Positions 16,495-26,197 of a stretch of DNA of 43,695 nucleotides are shown here, in pieces; the first letter of the stretch is position 1, and every line of letters starts with the position of its first letter. This DNA comes from Luminiphilus sp. (GTDB lineage: Bacteria > Pseudomonadota > Gammaproteobacteria > Pseudomonadales > Halieaceae), in contig JADHNP010000014.1 in the NCBI GenBank assembly GCA_016779445.1, positions 1 to 43,695 on the forward strand. Direction: 5' to 3'. The notes under the pieces were generated by a model. The model did not search any database. It saw nothing but the letters and a program-made list of their open reading frames with translations, and was not told the origin of the DNA. Made by a program: the position numbers and the translations under genes.

Positions 16495-17264
16495 TACCGC
16501 ACTATTCCTCGCTGTGACTGCTGCAAGGAGTCGATAAGCATCTGAATACAGGGCGCCTCTTCCACCATTGTCTGGAGCCGCTCAAGGGCCACTTCCAACG
16601 TGAAGCCCTGGCGATACAAGATTTTGAAACCGCGGCGTAATGCGGTGATCTCGGCTGCCTCAAATCCTCTTCTCCGCAAACCTTCAGCATTAATGGTTTT
16701 GGCCACGGCGGGACTTCCCGCCACGGTGACAAAAGCCGGTACATCTTTGCCAATGGAGGTGCCCATGCCACTGAAACTGTGCGCACCGATTTTGCAAAAC
16801 TGATGAACCAGTGTGTAGCCCGATAGAATTGCCCAATCCCCCACTTCGACGTGTCCCGCGAGGGCCGTATTGTTAACAAGAATCGTATCGCTACCCACAG
16901 TGCTGTCGTGTCCTATGTGGGCATAAGCCATGATGAGATTGCGATCGCCGATTTGGGTCAGTGCTCGATCCTGAACGGTGCCACGATGAATCGTCACATT
17001 TTCGCGAATGATATTGTCGTCACCGATATGTAGCTCGGTCGGCTCATCCCGATATTTTAGATCGGGCGTGGCCTCTCCAACCGTCGAAAACTGATAAATA
17101 TGGTTGCGAGCACCGATCCGGGTGGGGCCCTTGATGACGACATGGGACTCAACCACCGAGCCCTCTCCTATTTCGACATTGGGCCCGATCAGCGTCCAGG
17201 GACCCACCTGCACCGAATTATGGAGACGAGCGCTGGGATCTATAATGGCGGTGTCGTGAATCAC
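16494..17264 (-). CDS. lpxA: UDP-N-acetylglucosamine acyltransferase
   Basis: The 256-residue left-handed beta-helix enzyme transfers a hydroxyacyl chain from ACP to UDP-GlcNAc, the first step of lipid A synthesis. Hexapeptide repeats cover residues 1-190. The catalytic base is His119 in AHIGHD, matching E. coli His125; His138 in AGH and the His of VHQFC also match. A helical C-terminus follows. It starts with GTG 17264, three bases after the fabZ stop. Confidence 0.97.
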   Translation of the reverse strand: MIHDTAIIDPSARLHNSVQVGPWTLIGPNVEIGEGSVVESHVVIKGPTRIGARNHIYQFSTVGEATPDLKYRDEPTELHIGDDNIIRENVTIHRGTVQDRALTQIGDRNLIMAYAHIGHDSTVGSDTILVNNTALAGHVEVGDWAILSGYTLVHQFCKIGAHSFSGMGTSIGKDVPAFVTVAGSPAVAKTINAEGLRRRGFEAAEITALRRGFKILYRQGFTLEVALERLQTMVEEAPCIQMLIDSLQQSQRGIVR

Positions 17265-17267
17265 GCG

Positions 17268-17702
17268 TCACCGGTTCGCACACAGGATGGTACCGGCGGC
17301 AGCCAGTTCACCATCTACTTGCGATTCGACTTCAAACTTCCAGATGCCTCGCCGCTCGCTAAGCACGGTTGCAAAGAGCATGACCTGGTCACCTGGCACA
17401 CACGGCCGCTTGAACCGAAGGTTGTCGGCTCCGACAAAATAGTAAATCGAGCCGTCAGCGGGCGTTTTATCCATGGTAACAAATCCAAGAATGCCTGCAG
17501 CCTGAGCCATCGCTTCCAGCAGCAATACACCAGGAAAGACGGGCATTCCCGGGAAATGTCCATCAAAGAAGGGTTCGTTAATAGTGAGGTTTTTGTACGC
17601 TTCAATGCGCTCACCAGGGATCACCGAGACGACACGATCCACCAGCAAAAAAGGGTAACGATGTGGCAGGCGGCGTCTTATCTCCTCAATGTCGAGTGTC
17701 AC
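17268..17702 (-). CDS. fabZ: 3-hydroxyacyl-ACP dehydratase FabZ
   Basis: The 144-residue hot-dog dehydratase converts 3-hydroxyacyl-ACP to trans-2-enoyl-ACP in fatty acid elongation, drawing on the same hydroxyacyl-ACP pool as LpxA and Lpx[12 protein letters not shown], the catalytic His49 in FDGHFPG and Glu63 in LLEAMAQ are seen. The GTG start overlaps the lpxD stop by four bases (GTGA). Confidence 0.97.
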   Translation of the reverse strand: MTLDIEEIRRRLPHRYPFLLVDRVVSVIPGERIEAYKNLTINEPFFDGHFPGMPVFPGVLLLEAMAQAAGILGFVTMDKTPADGSIYYFVGADNLRFKRPCVPGDQVMLFATVLSERRGIWKFEVESQVDGELAAAGTILCANR

Positions 17703-18736
17703 GCGCTGTCTCCCTCTTCACTATCCAATCCGGCTAATTTTTCCAACTCTGCGATCCGTCGGGCCATTTGGTCCAGCTGAGTAAATCGCGAAGCGCTCCG
17801 CAACCAGGCTCGTAACGGCTGAATAGGCGTGCCGGAGGAATAATGCCCGGGCTCAGTCACCGAGCTTGCGACCCGACCCTGTCCACCAATATGCACGTCA
17901 TCTGCAATGGTAAGATGACCCGCCATGCCCACCTGACCGGCGATAAAACATCTAGCGCCGACGCGGGTACTACCCGAAATGCCGGCCTGAGCAGCAATCG
18001 CAGTGCGACTGCCGATGCTCGCGCCGTGCGCGATTTGAACCATGTTATCGATGATCGCTCCGTCTCCGACCACCGTGTCCTGCAGTGCGCCACGATCGAC
18101 CGCCGAGTTAGCGCCGACCTCAACATCATCGCCGATAATCACACTCGCCAATTGCTCTATCTTGACCCATCCGTCAGATCCCGGCGCAAAACCGAATCCA
18201 TCTGCGCCTATCGTCGCGTTGGAATGAATCATGCACCGCTCACCAATGATTACTGCGTGACAAATAACCACTCCTGGCTTGATCACTGTGTCGCTACCGA
18301 TGACAGCGCCGTGTCCGATGTAGGCTCCCGCGCCAATCCAAACCCTGTCGCCCAATGACGCTCCAGGCTCCACACAAGCGCCCGGATCAATCGTTACGCT
18401 AGCGCCCACTTTGACGTCGTCGGCGACAAAAGCCCGGCTATCCACCCTACCGCTGGGGACGGGATGATTGTCAAAAAGTACCGTCGCCCTAGCGTAGCTC
18501 ACGTAGGGCATGTCGCTCAGCAACGCATTGCCCTGCCAGCGATCCGACCAGTCGGGATGGAGTATGACCGCGCCCGCAGAAGTCTGGCTTAACTTGCCAA
18601 GGTGCTTCTTCTCCGATACGAAACTGAGATCATACGTCGTTGCTGAATCCAAGCCGGCGAGGGCTCGGATTTCGCAATCCGGATCCCCCTGTAGCTCCAG
18701 CCCCAGAGCCGCAGCAAGCGTCCCCAGTGCCGGCAT
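17699..18736 (-). CDS. lpxD: UDP-3-O-(3-hydroxyacyl)glucosamine N-acyltransferase
   Basis: The 345-residue trimeric acyltransferase adds the second hydroxyacyl chain in lipid A synthesis. An N-terminal uridine-binding domain (to about residue 100) is followed by hexapeptide repeats, the catalytic His237 in QIAHG, AGH in the later coils and a C-terminal helix ([15 protein letters not shown]). ATG 18736 lies 7 bases after the skp stop. It is coupled to fabZ through a GTGA overlap. Confidence 0.96.
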   Translation of the reverse strand: MPALGTLAAALGLELQGDPDCEIRALAGLDSATTYDLSFVSEKKHLGKLSQTSAGAVILHPDWSDRWQGNALLSDMPYVSYARATVLFDNHPVPSGRVDSRAFVADDVKVGASVTIDPGACVEPGASLGDRVWIGAGAYIGHGAVIGSDTVIKPGVVICHAVIIGERCMIHSNATIGADGFGFAPGSDGWVKIEQLASVIIGDDVEVGANSAVDRGALQDTVVGDGAIIDNMVQIAHGASIGSRTAIAAQAGISGSTRVGARCFIAGQVGMAGHLTIADDVHIGGQGRVASSVTEPGHYSSGTPIQPLRAWLRSASRFTQLDQMARRIAELEKLAGLDSEEGDSA

Positions 18737-18743
18737 GACGCGA

Positions 18744-19256
18744 TTACTCCGCGCCCATTTGATTCATTTTGTCAGAGACTTTAGCCGTGATGTTATAGCC
18801 CAGATCCGCATGAATTACCGCCTGCTGCTGCAGCAGCAAACCAATTTGGTCGGTCTCAATGATCTCACGCAGGACTTCCTGTGCCTGGGGTGCCAGCTCT
18901 TGCATCACCCGTTGCGCATTTTGCGTCTGCAAAGTCTGTAATTTCTTGGCCACATACTCAAGATCGGACTGTTTGCTCGCCATTTTCTGGCGTGCTGCTA
19001 CCTGCCCTTCCTCACTCATCGCCGCCTGATCGCGCTGGAAATCTTTAACCAACTGGTCGAGCTCTTCTCGTAAGGCATCAAACTGTGCTTTATCAGAGGC
19101 GAAGTCTTCGTTGCTTTCGAACTCCTCCATACGCTGCTGAGCAACATCGGTCTGCAGTATGGCCTGCTCCAGATTAACAACGGCAATTTTCCCTTGAGCC
19201 ATCACCAACGTAGGCAGAACCAAAAGCAAGCCCGCCAGCCAAAATCTTACGTTCAT
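18744..19256 (-). CDS. skp: OmpH/Skp family periplasmic chaperone
   Basis: The 170-residue precursor has a signal peptide (MNVRFWLAGLLLVLPTLVMA, cut before QGK). GKIAVVNLEQAI and a long charged coiled coil (about residues 50-120) rich in Gln, Glu and Lys follow. Skp trimers hold unfolded outer-membrane proteins for the BAM complex, fitting its position after bamA. I chose ATG 19256 with GGAG 8 bases upstream; the earlier ATG 19283 overlaps the bamA stop but would add nine residues before the signal peptide. Confidence 0.93.
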   Translation of the reverse strand: MNVRFWLAGLLLVLPTLVMAQGKIAVVNLEQAILQTDVAQQRMEEFESNEDFASDKAQFDALREELDQLVKDFQRDQAAMSEEGQVAARQKMASKQSDLEYVAKKLQTLQTQNAQRVMQELAPQAQEVLREIIETDQIGLLLQQQAVIHADLGYNITAKVSDKMNQMGAE

Positions 19257-19282
19257 CCAAACATCTCCATATTTTCCCACCA

Positions 19283-21964
19283 TCAGAAGCCCCTCCCCAA
19301 GGTGAATTGGAAGACTTCTCTCTCGTCAATCGGACTGGCATTCAGCGGCTTTGCTAAACTGAATGTGAGTGGCCCAAAGCCTGACAACCACGTCACACCT
19401 ATACCCACAGAGTAACGCAATTCGCCCGCATCGATACCAAAACAATTCACCTGATTTTCACGGCAATTTGTGTTGAAAACGTTACCCACATCGAAGAAAA
19501 GAGCGGACCGAAGCGAACTACGGTCCTTGATGAAGGGCATCGGAAACAACACCTCTGCACTGCCCTCAATCAGCACATTACCCCCAAAGGGATCCGGCTC
19601 GTTATAAAACTGTTGCACCGGAATCTTTCCCGTCACTGGGTCAACACTGTAGCCATACCCGCGGCCGTCTGGACCGCCAAACTCAGTAGGCTGACCGTTC
19701 TCGTCAATGCCAGTAACAGCCGTATTGGCGCTGTAAACCGCGGGTGGTGTGCTGCGCGGCCCCAACGTATTCGTTTCGAAACCACGCACGGAACCAAATC
19801 CACCGGCAAAGAAATGCTCGTAAAATGGCAGTTCGCTGGTTGCCCCATAACCATCGCCATATCCCACTTCACCCCGCAGGTGCAGCGTGAATTCGCCAAT
19901 CAGGGGGTAGTAGATCTCACCGCGATAATTCAGTTTATAAAATTCCAGGTCCGACAGTGGCACAGCCACTTCAAGCGACAGCGACTGCGAGACCCCGCGG
20001 GTTGCCAACTGCCCCCTGTTCAAGGTGGATTGCAGCCAGCTTCCAGTCAGCGTGTAGTTTAGGTATTTGTTCCCGTTCAGGTCGAGAAAACCCTCGCCGT
20101 CCGAGGGGGACAGCGCAGATGGTGGGATTGTGTCGATCGGCTGTAACACCTCGGCCGCGGCGTATATACCGTCAGGCTGCAAAGTGGAATAAAACCAGTA
20201 CTCGATTTCGGGCTCCAGTACTGGGCTAGTGGCTATTTCCTGCACGGCATAAGATCCCGAGGTGATCTTCGTGTCGGTTACCCCGACCGAAAAACCAAGC
20301 CGCTGGGTTTCACTGATGGGATAACCAAAGTTCATGCTGGCGCCGACCGTATCAGTGGTGTAACTGGCCACGTTGATTTTGGACAAGTCTGTTTTTCGAT
20401 AAAACGTGCTGAATCCACGACTCACACCGTCTTCGGTAAAGTAGGGATTGGTGTAGTTCAGACTGATTACATCCTGATAGCGTGATGAGTTGAGCGATAT
20501 GCCCACCCGACGGCCTGTGCCCAGAAAGTTGTTCTGTTGCAAGTTCAGTCCGAGAATAAGTCCAGCATCTTGCGCATAACCAAGACTTCCACCGATGGAC
20601 CCGAATGACTGTTCCTCGACACCAAACTCCACATCGATCAAATCGTCGGAACCAGGAACCTCTTTTGTCTCGACTTGGGCGGTCTTGAAAAAGCCCAGAC
20701 GCTCCAAACGGATCCGAGATTGCTCAATAGCCGCTGAAGAGGCTGGTGCCGATTCCATCTGGCGCATCTCACGACGCAGCACATCGTCCATGGTGGTCAT
20801 GTTGCCAGCAAAGTTGATCCGCCGGACATAGGTTCGCTTGCCCGGGTCGATGAAGAACTTCATCACTACCGTGCTGGCATCCTCATCAATCTCTGGCATA
20901 CCCGTTACTTTGGCGAAGTTGTAACCCTCGTTACCCAGCCGCCTCGTCAAATAGTCTTCGGTTGCCGTAACCAGTTGCTGGGAATACACCTGCTCGGGCT
21001 GCACAATCAGGAACCGGTTCAGATCCTCCTCGGGCAAAACCAGATCGCCACTCAGACCCACCTCGCTGACGGTAAATTTGCTGCCCTCAGAGACGTTAGC
21101 GGTGATATAAACCTCTTCCTTGTTGGGAGAAACCGCCACCTGAGTCGAGTCGATATTGAATTGCAGGTAACCGCGATCGAGGTAATAAGACGACAGAGTC
21201 TCCAGATCGGAGGTCAGTTTTTCCTTGGAATACTTGTCATCACTGGTAAAAAATGAAAACCAGCCGCCGGTTTTTAACTCGAATAGATCGATAAGGTCTT
21301 CATCTGAAAAAATAGTGTTTCCTACTACATTGATGTGCTTGATCGTCGCGACAGTGCCCTCGTTGACGTCAATCGAGATGGAAACGCGATTTCGCGGCTC
21401 GGCGATGACTTCTGAGTTGATACTCGCATCGTATCTTCCCTGCAACACGTACTGCCGCTGCAACTCCAACTTCATTCCTTCCAGCGTGGAACGCTGGAAT
21501 ACCTGCCCCACCGCGAGCCCAGCACCTTTCAATCCGTCGAGCAGCGCCTCCGTCTCGATGGCCTTATTACCGTCTATGGTTATTTCACTGATGCTGGGTC
21601 GCTCGGCGACCATCACGACCAGTACGCCCCCATCGCGAGCGATAGAAATGTCATCAAAGTTACCGGTGGCAAAAAGGCTCTTAGCGGCGGCCCTGACGCC
21701 ATAATTATCGATGGCATCTCCGACCCCGACGGGCAGTGCAGCAAAGACACTGCCGGGAGAGATGCGCTGCAGACCCTCTACCCGAATATCTTGGATAACA
21801 AAGGGCTCAGATTGTGCCCACGCCAGCTGCCACATCCCGGTCAGGATCAGGACAGTCATCAGGGACCAAAACGAATGACGTAGCGTGGACAAGGCGTATC
21901 TCAACAATATTGGGTTATACCCAGAAGCGTTCCCTTGCCTAGGCAACGCATCAGCGCCGCGCAA
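19283..21964 (-). CDS. bamA: Outer membrane protein assembly factor BamA
   Basis: BamA inserts beta-barrel proteins into the outer membrane. A signal segment ends at QLAWA before QSEPF, and five POTRA domains follow, starting at FVIQDIRVEGLQRISPGSV. The 16-strand barrel has the conserved VRGF motif in GSVRGFETNTLGPRS and ends in a C-terminal Phe (TLGRGF). The start is undecided: the frame opens at a TTG (21964) with no ribosome binding site, later TTGs (21904, 21892) would give a better charged signal peptide, and the first ATG is 21859 (858 residues). Even that is longer than E. coli BamA (810), with extra residues in extracellular loops. It lies between rseP and skp. Confidence 0.95.
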   Translation of the reverse strand: MRGADALPRQGNASGYNPILLRYALSTLRHSFWSLMTVLILTGMWQLAWAQSEPFVIQDIRVEGLQRISPGSVFAALPVGVGDAIDNYGVRAAAKSLFATGNFDDISIARDGGVLVVMVAERPSISEITIDGNKAIETEALLDGLKGAGLAVGQVFQRSTLEGMKLELQRQYVLQGRYDASINSEVIAEPRNRVSISIDVNEGTVATIKHINVVGNTIFSDEDLIDLFELKTGGWFSFFTSDDKYSKEKLTSDLETLSSYYLDRGYLQFNIDSTQVAVSPNKEEVYITANVSEGSKFTVSEVGLSGDLVLPEEDLNRFLIVQPEQVYSQQLVTATEDYLTRRLGNEGYNFAKVTGMPEIDEDASTVVMKFFIDPGKRTYVRRINFAGNMTTMDDVLRREMRQMESAPASSAAIEQSRIRLERLGFFKTAQVETKEVPGSDDLIDVEFGVEEQSFGSIGGSLGYAQDAGLILGLNLQQNNFLGTGRRVGISLNSSRYQDVISLNYTNPYFTEDGVSRGFSTFYRKTDLSKINVASYTTDTVGASMNFGYPISETQRLGFSVGVTDTKITSGSYAVQEIATSPVLEPEIEYWFYSTLQPDGIYAAAEVLQPIDTIPPSALSPSDGEGFLDLNGNKYLNYTLTGSWLQSTLNRGQLATRGVSQSLSLEVAVPLSDLEFYKLNYRGEIYYPLIGEFTLHLRGEVGYGDGYGATSELPFYEHFFAGGFGSVRGFETNTLGPRSTPPAVYSANTAVTGIDENGQPTEFGGPDGRGYGYSVDPVTGKIPVQQFYNEPDPFGGNVLIEGSAEVLFPMPFIKDRSSLRSALFFDVGNVFNTNCRENQVNCFGIDAGELRYSVGIGVTWLSGFGPLTFSLAKPLNASPIDEREVFQFTLGRGF

Positions 21965-22020
21965 GGATACCGCATGGCTGTACCGGGTGTCTTTGTCGAA
22001 TGACCGGTCATTACGGGCAA

Positions 22021-23376
22021 TCAGAATTTCGAAATATCATTATACAGAGCGAAAACCATAATGCTGAGGACCATTACCAATCCCATTTGATACCCCACCA
22101 GCTGCACCCGCTCGGGCAAAGGTCTCCCGATCAAAGCCTCAATAACGTAAAACACCAGATGACCCCCATCGAGCACCGGTATCGGCAACAAATTGAGGGC
22201 GCCCAGTGACACGCTGAGTAACGCAACGAAACCAAACCACGCAACCCACCCCGCTTCCGCTGTCGATGCGGCAACCTGGGCAATCGTGAGGGGGCCCGAG
22301 AGGTTAGCAGGCGAAATCAAACCTTGAAGCATTCTCGAGATGGAAGTGAAGGTAAACCCAACCAGGTCACCGGTGCGCTCAAGTGCCGCCCAGAGCGCTT
22401 CCAGCGGGCCGCGTTCAAAGCGACGTTGCTGTGCCTCGGGAATTTCGGGTAGCGAGACAGACATACCGACGGCACCAACGATCTCTCCCGCCGCATCAAT
22501 CGGGGCAGGCGTCACCACCAAATTCTGACGAACCCCGGCACGCTCCACGGTAACGCTGGTGGGCATATCGGGTCGGGCGCGAACATGCTGCACCCAATCC
22601 ATCCACAAGTTCATGTCCTGGCCATCAGCCGAAATGATCAGATCGTTGACTTGAAATCCTGCTTCAATCGCTGCCCCATCCTCGCTAAGACCGCCCACCC
22701 GGGGAATAACGAGCGGTAGTTGTATCGAGACCCCAAAGGCTTCCAGCAGGTTGGGTTCTTCTTGATCCTTGAGCCATTGAAATATCGCCACCGACGACTC
22801 GCGCGACACATCCGATCCGGGCCGCTTTATCGCTACGCTGAGTTGTCCCGAGTCACCCAGACGTTCCAACAGCGCAAAATTCACTGCTGATACCGTCGGC
22901 GTCACGCGCCCATCTATCGACACAATCTCGTGCCCGGACTCAAGGCCTGCCATATCGGCGAGGCTCTCAGGCTCAACAGCACCAATCAGCGGTACCAAAC
23001 CCGCCTCACCTCTCAGGAATAATGCCCACAACACCACCACCGCCAGCAAAAAATTGGCGAGCGGGCCCGCCGCGGCAATCGCCATCCGGCTCCATACCGG
23101 CTGCCGGTTAAAAGCGAGTGGAAGGTCGGCCTCATCCACGTCGCCCTCTCGCTCGTCGGCCATCCGCACATAACCTCCCAGTGGAAGAGCCGCTATCACG
23201 TACTCTGTGCCAGCTCGCCCCCGCCAGGTCACCAGAGAACGCCCGAAGCCGATAGAGAAACGGAGTACCTTGACTCCATTCAGTCGGGCGACCAAAAAGT
23301 GGCCGTATTCATGGACTGTCACAACAATTGCGAAGGTCGCCAGCGCAATCAATACGGTTTGTAGTGTTTCCAGCAT
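22021..23376 (-). CDS. rseP: RIP metalloprotease RseP
   Basis: The 451-residue site-2 protease spans the inner membrane and cleaves the anti-sigma factor RseA after DegS, releasing sigma E; it also trims signal peptides. The zinc motif HEYGH (22-26) is in the first membrane helix and LDG (402-404) in a C-terminal one. Two PDZ domains lie between (about 115-310, with GLESGHEIVSIDGR and GFQVNDLIISADGQ). The location between dxr and bamA is standard and ties envelope-stress signalling to BAM expression. Confidence 0.96.
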   Translation of the reverse strand: MLETLQTVLIALATFAIVVTVHEYGHFLVARLNGVKVLRFSIGFGRSLVTWRGRAGTEYVIAALPLGGYVRMADEREGDVDEADLPLAFNRQPVWSRMAIAAAGPLANFLLAVVVLWALFLRGEAGLVPLIGAVEPESLADMAGLESGHEIVSIDGRVTPTVSAVNFALLERLGDSGQLSVAIKRPGSDVSRESSVAIFQWLKDQEEPNLLEAFGVSIQLPLVIPRVGGLSEDGAAIEAGFQVNDLIISADGQDMNLWMDWVQHVRARPDMPTSVTVERAGVRQNLVVTPAPIDAAGEIVGAVGMSVSLPEIPEAQQRRFERGPLEALWAALERTGDLVGFTFTSISRMLQGLISPANLSGPLTIAQVAASTAEAGWVAWFGFVALLSVSLGALNLLPIPVLDGGHLVFYVIEALIGRPLPERVQLVGYQMGLVMVLSIMVFALYNDISKF

Positions 23377-23386
23377 TTTGTGTCGC

Positions 23387-24577
23387 TCAAAAAATCGATG
23401 TAGGAGAGGCCATCATTAGAATCTGCTTGCCCGCCTCTTCGCGGGCATTGGCATCCAACAGTTGGACCGCGGCCAGGGTATCTGGTTCCATCAAGTTTAC
23501 GGTGTGAAGCACAGAGGCGATGATCCGATCAATATCGGTGAATCGAATGTCACCGGCCAAAAAAGCAGCAACCGCCACTTCGTTGGCTGCACTGAAAACG
23601 CACATGCCTCCCGGCTGGGTAATCGCCCACTGGGCCAATGCAAGACAGGGAAATGCGGTGAGGTCTGGGGCTTCAAATTCCAATTTTCCTGTCGCGACAA
23701 TATCCAGCGGCGCTACGCCTGCATCCACGCGCTCAGGCCAACCCAGGCAGTAAGCAATAGGGGTGCGCATATCGGGTTGACCCAATTGGGCGAGAACAGA
23801 GCCATCTCGATAGCGAATCATCGAATGAACAATGCTCTGCGGATGAACCACTATCTCGATTTGATCCGGATACCGGTCGAATAACCAACAGGCCTCGGCC
23901 AATTCAAGGCCCTTGTTCGCCAAGGTGGCAGAATCCACCGAAATCTTCTGTCCCATAGACCAATTGGGGTGAGCACAAGCTTCCTCAGGCGTAACAGCAT
24001 CTAGCGCCTCTCTCGACCTTCCGCGAAATGGTCCACCGGAAGCAGTCAACACAATTTTTTCAACGTGGGTCATATCTGGCCGACCATCGTTCATAATCGG
24101 CAAACACTGGTGCATAGCATTGTGCTCGCTGTCTACCGGCAGCAATGTGGCGCCGCCTGAACGCACCGTCTCCATGAACAAGCCACCGGCACTGACCAAA
24201 GCCTCTTTGTTAGCCAGTAGAATATGCTTTCCTGCTCTTGCGGCACTGAGGGCTGAGCGCAAACCAGCGAAACCGACGATGCCCGCGACCACGCTGTGAA
24301 TAGCAGGAGCAGCCACCAGATCGTCGAGGGGCTCGGACCCCGATAACACCGTTATGCGCGCGGTATCGCTCAACCTTTCCCTGAGCGCCTCTGCCGCATC
24401 CGGCTGTCCCATGATGGCATACGGTGGCATGTGCTGACGGCACAGGATTTCCATGTCGTCCACCGAGCGATTGGCGGCAAGTACCGTGGCCTGATATCGA
24501 TCGGGGTGCCTCGCAATCACATCGAGGGTTGAACGCCCTATCGAACCCGTAGCCCCCAGAACCGCAATCTGCCTCAT
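23387..24577 (-). CDS. dxr: 1-deoxy-D-xylulose-5-phosphate reductoisomerase
   Basis: The 396-residue enzyme makes 2-C-methyl-D-erythritol 4-phosphate with NADPH, the committed step of the MEP isoprenoid route that feeds the neighbouring uppS product. The nucleotide motif GATGSIG lies at 8-14. LLPVDSEHNAM gives metal and substrate residues, followed by LTASGGPFRGRS and HPNWSMGQKISVDSATLANK. ATG 24577 is 3 bases from the cdsA stop. Confidence 0.97.
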   Translation of the reverse strand: MRQIAVLGATGSIGRSTLDVIARHPDRYQATVLAANRSVDDMEILCRQHMPPYAIMGQPDAAEALRERLSDTARITVLSGSEPLDDLVAAPAIHSVVAGIVGFAGLRSALSAARAGKHILLANKEALVSAGGLFMETVRSGGATLLPVDSEHNAMHQCLPIMNDGRPDMTHVEKIVLTASGGPFRGRSREALDAVTPEEACAHPNWSMGQKISVDSATLANKGLELAEACWLFDRYPDQIEIVVHPQSIVHSMIRYRDGSVLAQLGQPDMRTPIAYCLGWPERVDAGVAPLDIVATGKLEFEAPDLTAFPCLALAQWAITQPGGMCVFSAANEVAVAAFLAGDIRFTDIDRIIASVLHTVNLMEPDTLAAVQLLDANAREEAGKQILMMASPTSIF

Positions 24578-24580
24578 GGA

Positions 24581-25435
24581 TCAGTACCCCACCAATAAAA
24601 GGCCCAGCGCAAAAACGGGTGCAGCTCCACAGATACTATCGAGTCGATCAAGCAGGCCACCATGACCGGGCAGCAAGGCGCCCGAATCCTTCAGGCCTAC
24701 CTGCCGTTTTAACAAACTCACCGTGAGATCCCCCACCACCGACGCACCGGCAGTAGCAAGACCCAGTGCAAGTAATGAGCCGAGGCTCAAGTGTATGTGA
24801 GAGATAGGCAGATTCGCCCAGACAAGCGCCGTTAAAAGTGCTACGCAGACTAATCCCCCCCAAAAACCTTCCCAAGTCTTACCGGGACTGATGGCCTGCG
24901 CTAGGGGATGCCGACCAAATCGACGTCCCACAAAGTAAGCCCCAATATCGGCTGTGGCAATGGTCAAGATCATCAAAAAAAGGACGCTCGGTCCGTAATC
25001 GAACCGCAAACAGAGGACTACCGAAAGCCAGGTTGCCGTCATTATCAACCAGCCCATCAAGCCCCTGACCCAGGGCTGACCCCAGAGCCAGCCACCGCTC
25101 GGGTAGTACTTTAACGCCAGCAACATGGCAGACCATAAAAACGCGCTGCCGGCCAGAAGAGGTTGACCGGCAAGTATCGGCCCTGCGCCGACAAGATCCA
25201 GTTTGACCCAGAGAGACCCGCACGTGAGGGGCACCAGCGATGCAAACACCAGTCGGCCGATGGCTGAGCGAATAATAACCAGATTGGACCACTCCCAGGC
25301 ACCGGCAGCAGCCACCGCACCGAAGAGAACCGCCTGAGTGGGAAAAGGGGCCAAAAGCAGGGTAATCAGAAAAGCAGCTACTAACACCAGCCCTGTCACC
25401 ACGCGTTGCCGGAGCATCGAGGAAACATGAGGCAT
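24581..25435 (-). CDS. cdsA: Phosphatidate cytidylyltransferase
   Basis: The 284-residue polytopic membrane enzyme makes CDP-diacylglycerol from phosphatidic acid and CTP. Several hydrophobic helices precede the C-terminal signature, here LLKRQVGLKDSGALLPGHGG followed by LLDRLDS, with the metal-binding acidic residues. ATG 25435 lies 3 bases after the uppS stop; an in-frame ATG at 25417 is an alternative, as neither has a strong ribosome binding site. Confidence 0.95.
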   Translation of the reverse strand: MPHVSSMLRQRVVTGLVLVAAFLITLLLAPFPTQAVLFGAVAAAGAWEWSNLVIIRSAIGRLVFASLVPLTCGSLWVKLDLVGAGPILAGQPLLAGSAFLWSAMLLALKYYPSGGWLWGQPWVRGLMGWLIMTATWLSVVLCLRFDYGPSVLFLMILTIATADIGAYFVGRRFGRHPLAQAISPGKTWEGFWGGLVCVALLTALVWANLPISHIHLSLGSLLALGLATAGASVVGDLTVSLLKRQVGLKDSGALLPGHGGLLDRLDSICGAAPVFALGLLLVGY

Positions 25436-25438
25436 AGC

Positions 25439-26179
25439 TCAGTAACCGTGTACCAGAGGACGCACACCAAAACGACGCTCTCGCACTGCGTAATCGGCCA
25501 GAGCTAGATCCAAAACTGATTCATCGAAATCGGGCCACAGCACCTCGGTGAACCAAAACTCCGCATAAGCGAATTGCCAAAGAAGAAAATTGGATATCCG
25601 TGTCTCTCCCGCAGTCCGAATACACAAATCAGGGTCAGGTAATGACTGAGTGGACAACCGAGCCGAAATCAAGGCCTCATCAATCTCCTCATCGATCAGC
25701 CGGCCCTCTTTAAGGTCCAGGGCAATCGATCTGGCGACCTGCGTCATATCCCAGCGACCCCCATAGTCCAAGGCCAGCGTTAGCGTTGCCCTCTCTCCTC
25801 CAGCTGTCGCCGCTTCAGCATCGGCGAGCAAGCGCTGCAGGCGTGGGCTGAAGCGATCGCGGCGGCCAATGATCCTCAATTGCACGCCATCCGACTGCAA
25901 TTTAGTCACTTCATTTCGGAGATATCGTGACAATAGCGCGAGGAGTGCGCGCACCTCAGCTCTAGATCTTCCCCAATTTTCACTCGAGAAGGCGAATAAC
26001 GTCAGATAGCGGATGCCCCGAGCCTCGCAGGCTTCAACAATAGTTCGAACGGCTTCAGCGCCAGCACGGTGTCCTGCAACGCCAGGGTATCCCTCCCGAC
26101 GCGCCCAGCGGTTGTTGCCGTCCATGATGATGGCGAGATGACGGGGAACCGTTCGGAGTTGAATATCAGAGGCTTTCAA
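25439..26179 (-). CDS. uppS: Isoprenyl transferase (undecaprenyl diphosphate synthase)
   Basis: The 246-residue cis-prenyltransferase extends farnesyl diphosphate to the C55 carrier used for peptidoglycan and O-antigen. The motif IIMDGNNRWA carries catalytic Asp20. GHRAGAEAVR, TLFAFSSENWGR and the C-terminal TAGETRISNFLLWQ complete the family pattern. It is 18 bases downstream of frr, in the conserved frr-uppS-cdsA-dxr order. Confidence 0.97.
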   Translation of the reverse strand: MKASDIQLRTVPRHLAIIMDGNNRWARREGYPGVAGHRAGAEAVRTIVEACEARGIRYLTLFAFSSENWGRSRAEVRALLALLSRYLRNEVTKLQSDGVQLRIIGRRDRFSPRLQRLLADAEAATAGGERATLTLALDYGGRWDMTQVARSIALDLKEGRLIDEEIDEALISARLSTQSLPDPDLCIRTAGETRISNFLLWQFAYAEFWFTEVLWPDFDESVLDLALADYAVRERRFGVRPLVHGY

Positions 26180-26197
26180 TGCTATTCCTGCGGCGTC

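Noticed and set aside
17100-17780. 226-codon plus-strand frame
   Set aside because: Antisense to lpxA, fabZ and lpxD, all clearly real; no motif of its own.
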